Positions 61,947-64,000 of a stretch of 64,000 nucleotides of DNA are shown piece after piece (the first letter of the stretch is position 1; the number at the start of each line of letters is the position of its first letter). The stretch is from CAYTLW01 sp964438735 (GTDB lineage Bacteria; Myxococcota_A; UBA9042), in contig CAYTLW010000016.1 of assembly GCA_964438735.1 (NCBI GenBank), positions 1 through 64,000 on the forward strand, read 5' to 3'. The translations under genes and the position numbers were made by a program. The notes below the pieces were generated by a model. It was not told the origin of the DNA. It ran no database searches and saw only the letters and a program-made list of their open reading frames with translations.

Positions 61947-62258
61947 TCAATCGCCCCCGGCGGAGCCAAGGACTCCCGTTGGCTGGAACGCCAGCCGGCG
62001 CTCGACCAGCGTGGTTGCGAAGGCCTGTACGTCGCGCTCAGCTTCCGAGCGCTCGACGTCGAATTGCTGCAAAAGGGTGTCCACAAGGTCGCCGATGGTC
62101 TGCGGTCCGGAGACCAGGCGGCCGAACAACGTCACCGCGGTGGGCACATGTACGTGGTGGAACGAACGATCATCCGTCACGATGAAATACTCGCCACCGA
62201 CCAGCCGATGGGCCGCGCCAGCATGCAGGCTCAGCACCGACTCTGCTGCCATCTTCAT
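61947..62258 (-). CDS. PqqD-like RiPP recognition element protein
   Basis: A 103-residue PqqD-family protein: three beta strands (HRLVGGEYFIVTD and HHVHVP) followed by a helical bundle with A-x-x-L-F/W-x-x-L and a C-terminal helix (DVQAFATTLVERRL). This winged-helix fold binds leader peptides and presents them to a radical SAM or other modifying enzyme. The ATG at 62258 is preceded by GGGAGTGAG; an in-frame upstream start at 62333 lacks a Shine-Dalgarno. It is the first gene after the promoter at 62400-62428 and thus the first of the RiPP operon. Confidence 0.83.
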   Translation of the reverse strand: MKMAAESVLSLHAGAAHRLVGGEYFIVTDDRSFHHVHVPTAVTLFGRLVSGPQTIGDLVDTLLQQFDVERSEAERDVQAFATTLVERRLAFQPTGVLGSAGGD

Positions 62259-62399
62259 CTCACTCCCGTCCGGCCGCAGGACATGCGCAACCGGCCCGAA
62301 TGCGTTGCCGGCGCTGATGTGGAGGATCAACACCGCTGCCGAACGTCAGCGATGCGCCCGGGGAAAACCCCACACATGGCATGACGTCAAGAGCGCCGC

Positions 62400-62428
62400 A
62401 TTATGCCTCCGGCACCACCGGGTGACAA
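62400..62428 (-). promoter_or_regulatory. Sigma70-type promoter of the PqqD / RiPP operon
   Basis: On the minus strand TTGTCA (62423-62428) and CATAAT (62400-62405) are separated by exactly 17 bases, each one mismatch from consensus. It lies 36 bases after the tsaB stop and predicts a leader of about 135 bases before the PqqD start. A short GGGG-TTTT-CCCC hairpin (about 62358-62375) falls in that leader. Confidence 0.6.
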
Positions 62429-62464
62429 CCCCGAGGAAATCTGAGCTTCCCTTTTATTGTCAAC

Positions 62465-63181
62465 TCATTGCCCGACACCACCCGGGCGGCTTGCGAGGCG
62501 GGCGGCGTTGCGTTCCGCTTCGCTGACGGCGAGGTATCGCGGCTGTAGCGTAAAAGCGGTGCCGCCAGCGCCCGCGGCATGTGCGGCGAGACCCAGGCGC
62601 AGCAGGATCTCGGGCTCGGGCGCCGGCAGCTCCAGAGATCGCAGATCGCGTCCGAGCGCGCTGACGCTGAGATCGATCGTGTTCTGCGGCCCGACGATCG
62701 CTTCGACGGCCGGTGCGCCTGCAGGCGATGTGGCATCCAACCAGTCGCCCAACTCAGCCAACGGTACTTCGGCCTGTGCCGCATCGGCGCCATCGACGGC
62801 CAACCCGGCATAGATCACGCCGCGACGCGCCGGAACCACAGCCAGGCAGGGGGTGCGGGGCAGGCGATCGCGGGCGTCGGCCAGCATGGCGTCCAGAGAG
62901 CCGACACCGACGGTGGCCAGGCCTTCTGCCCAGGCCAGCGCTCGAACGGTCGCCAGGCCCAATCTCAACCCCGTGAAGGAACCGGGGCCCACGTCACAAA
63001 CCAGCAGATCCAGGTCGCCGGGGCGCATGCCCACGTCGTCGAGCACCTGCCAGATCCAGCGGGTCAACTGCCGGGGCTGGCCGCGCTTGTGGGCTGCCTG
63101 TACGACGGCATCCGGGCGACCGGGGACCCGCAAGCAGATGCCCTGCAACGAACTCGATGTGGTCAGGGCCAGCGTGCGCAC
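62465..63181 (-). CDS. tsaB: tRNA threonylcarbamoyladenosine biosynthesis protein TsaB
   Basis: A 238-residue protein of the TsaB (YeaZ) family, partner of TsaD/TsaE in making the t6A modification of tRNA. The N-terminal LALTTSSS and the block VGPGSFTGLRLGLATVRALAWA (about 65-85) are the family hallmarks; the C-terminal half is the divergent inactive ASKHA half. It starts with GTG 45 bases after the RseP-like gene and is read in the same direction. Confidence 0.92.
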   Translation of the reverse strand: MRTLALTTSSSLQGICLRVPGRPDAVVQAAHKRGQPRQLTRWIWQVLDDVGMRPGDLDLLVCDVGPGSFTGLRLGLATVRALAWAEGLATVGVGSLDAMLADARDRLPRTPCLAVVPARRGVIYAGLAVDGADAAQAEVPLAELGDWLDATSPAGAPAVEAIVGPQNTIDLSVSALGRDLRSLELPAPEPEILLRLGLAAHAAGAGGTAFTLQPRYLAVSEAERNAARLASRPGGVGQ

Positions 63182-63226
63182 GCTTGTGCTCCCGGCGCCG
63201 CGCCCGTGGCGTTGGTGCGCGCCTTT

Positions 63227-64000
63227 CTACTGGAGGGTATTGGCGATCCAGCGCTGGATATCGTTCTTCATCACCACGACGAAGAGCAGGCCGATGAAGG
63301 TCATGCCGATGTAGGAAGCGATCATCCGGGTGCGCAAAGAGACCGGCTTGCGCTTGATGGCTTCGATGGCCAGGAAGAGCAGGTGGCCGCCGTCCACCAG
63401 CGGGATGGGTAGCAGGTTCAGGATGGCCAGGTTGACCGAGATCCACACCATCAGGTGGAAGAAATAGCCCCATCCCAGGTCGGCGGTTTTGGCCGCCAGC
63501 TGCGCCATGAAGATGAAGCCGCCCACCTCGCGCATGGGCACATCGCCCTTGAACAGGCCCGCGACGGTCAACAACGTGACCTTCACCGCGCGGCCCATCT
63601 CGCGCCAGGTCTTGTCCCAGGCATAAGACAGCCGCTTGTGGTTGGTCACCATCTCCGCGTCTTCGTATCGCTGCAGCGGGCCGGCGCCGAATGACAGCGC
63701 GGGACGTTCATTGCGATCGAGCTTTGCGCGCACCTTCACATTCACCTGTTTGACCACGAACCCGGCGGCTGCCGTCGGGTCGACCCGCCGAAAGCGGATG
63801 GTGTGCGGTCTGGCGACAGCGCTCTTGAGCACGGCCAGCAGTTCTTCGCCGTCCAGTCCGCGGTTGGCGGGGTTGATGCGCGCGTCGTCGAAGCGACGGC
63901 GCAGGATCTGGACCACGCCGAAGAAGCTGGTCACCGCCTTGCCATCGATGGACAGCACCTCGTCTCCGGCGCGCAGCCCGGCGCCTTCATCTGCCGGCGT
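63227..64000 (-). CDS. rseP: RseP-type site-2 protease, 5' end outside the window
   Basis: The C-terminal 257 residues of an intramembrane zinc metalloprotease. The frame is open through the window edge, so the N-terminal HExxH helix is not visible. Visible are part of a PDZ domain (GLRAGDEVLSIDGKAV) and a long hydrophilic region. Then come NLLPIPLVDGGHL, the N-x-x-P-x-P-x-x-D-G motif that supplies the third zinc ligand (Asp), and a final helix. RseP-type proteases cut anti-sigma factors or remnant signal peptides in the membrane. Adjacent to tsaB. Confidence 0.9.
   Translation of the reverse strand, partial: TPADEGAGLRAGDEVLSIDGKAVTSFFGVVQILRRRFDDARINPANRGLDGEELLAVLKSAVARPHTIRFRRVDPTAAAGFVVKQVNVKVRAKLDRNERPALSFGAGPLQRYEDAEMVTNHKRLSYAWDKTWREMGRAVKVTLLTVAGLFKGDVPMREVGGFIFMAQLAAKTADLGWGYFFHLMVWISVNLAILNLLPIPLVDGGHLLFLAIEAIKRKPVSLRTRMIASYIGMTFIGLLFVVVMKNDIQRWIANTLQ

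Noticed and set aside
61804..61947. A 47-codon frame starting in the PqqD stop (TGATG) and ending before the giant lipoprotein gene
   Set aside because: The overlap is attractive in this operon, but the third-position GC is much lower than in real genes here, there is no clear leader or core motif, and the frame lacks its own Shine-Dalgarno.

Overview
This is a very GC-rich chromosomal window with tightly packed, often overlapping genes. The gene content suggests a member of the Myxococcota or a related lineage of the former Deltaproteobacteria. The pointers are several lipoproteins ending in the Asp-rich MopE-type metal-binding motif, Cys-rich lipoproteins made of Dicty_CTDC-like repeats, an FHA/coiled-coil protein, DUF507, a GYF_2/DUF4234 membrane protein and a PlsB-like acyltransferase. 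This placement is inference; there is no rRNA or other marker here to settle it. Intergenic gaps are all under about 300 bases, and I saw no tRNA, rRNA, insertion sequence, phage or CRISPR array.

Layout. 1-122: two copies of a REP-like palindromic repeat. 262-3512 (-): a lipoprotein translationally coupled to an MMPL/RND exporter. 3706-12982 (+): an accessory cassette with a small beta-rich protein, two large paralogous cytoplasmic proteins carrying a transglutaminase-like Cys-His-Asp core, and three Cys-rich MopE-tail lipoproteins. Almost every junction overlaps by 1-4 bases. 13005-25348 (-): housekeeping and lipid genes, comprising a secreted protein, an Old Yellow Enzyme, MlaD and MlaF homologues, DNA polymerase I, an MBL hydrolase, hypoxanthine and uracil-type phosphoribosyltransferases, YggS and Maf. 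25505-28056 (+): a PKD protein coupled to hemW. 28063-35966: a beta-barrel protein, a HAD-like protein with altered catalytic residues, two tandem Cys-rich lipoproteins, a diacylglycerol kinase-like protein, a small Lys-rich triple-repeat secreted protein and a degenerate MBL protein. 36116-44248 (+): a PlsB-like acyltransferase, DUF507, GYF_2/DUF4234, a lipoprotein, and a large protein fusing an AsmA-like region to a GT51 peptidoglycan glycosyltransferase. 44296-51724 (-): a Ycf46 AAA ATPase/Ycf35/DUF2997 group, an FHA coiled-coil protein, a LysM protein and a CpoB-like lipoprotein.

51800-62428 (-): a candidate RiPP locus. A recognisable promoter precedes a PqqD-type recognition protein and a 2353-residue surface lipoprotein. 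A 63-residue candidate precursor follows, with a Y-x-x-P-x-V motif and two Cys near its C-terminus. Then come an HprK-like kinase, a radical SAM/SPASM enzyme and a SipW-like S26 peptidase. The last four genes are joined by TGATG or ATGA overlaps. The window closes with tsaB and the 3' part of an RseP-type protease gene.

The two parts most likely to be undescribed systems are the transglutaminase-like/MopE lipoprotein cassette and the PqqD/HprK/radical SAM/S26 RiPP locus with its giant lipoprotein.
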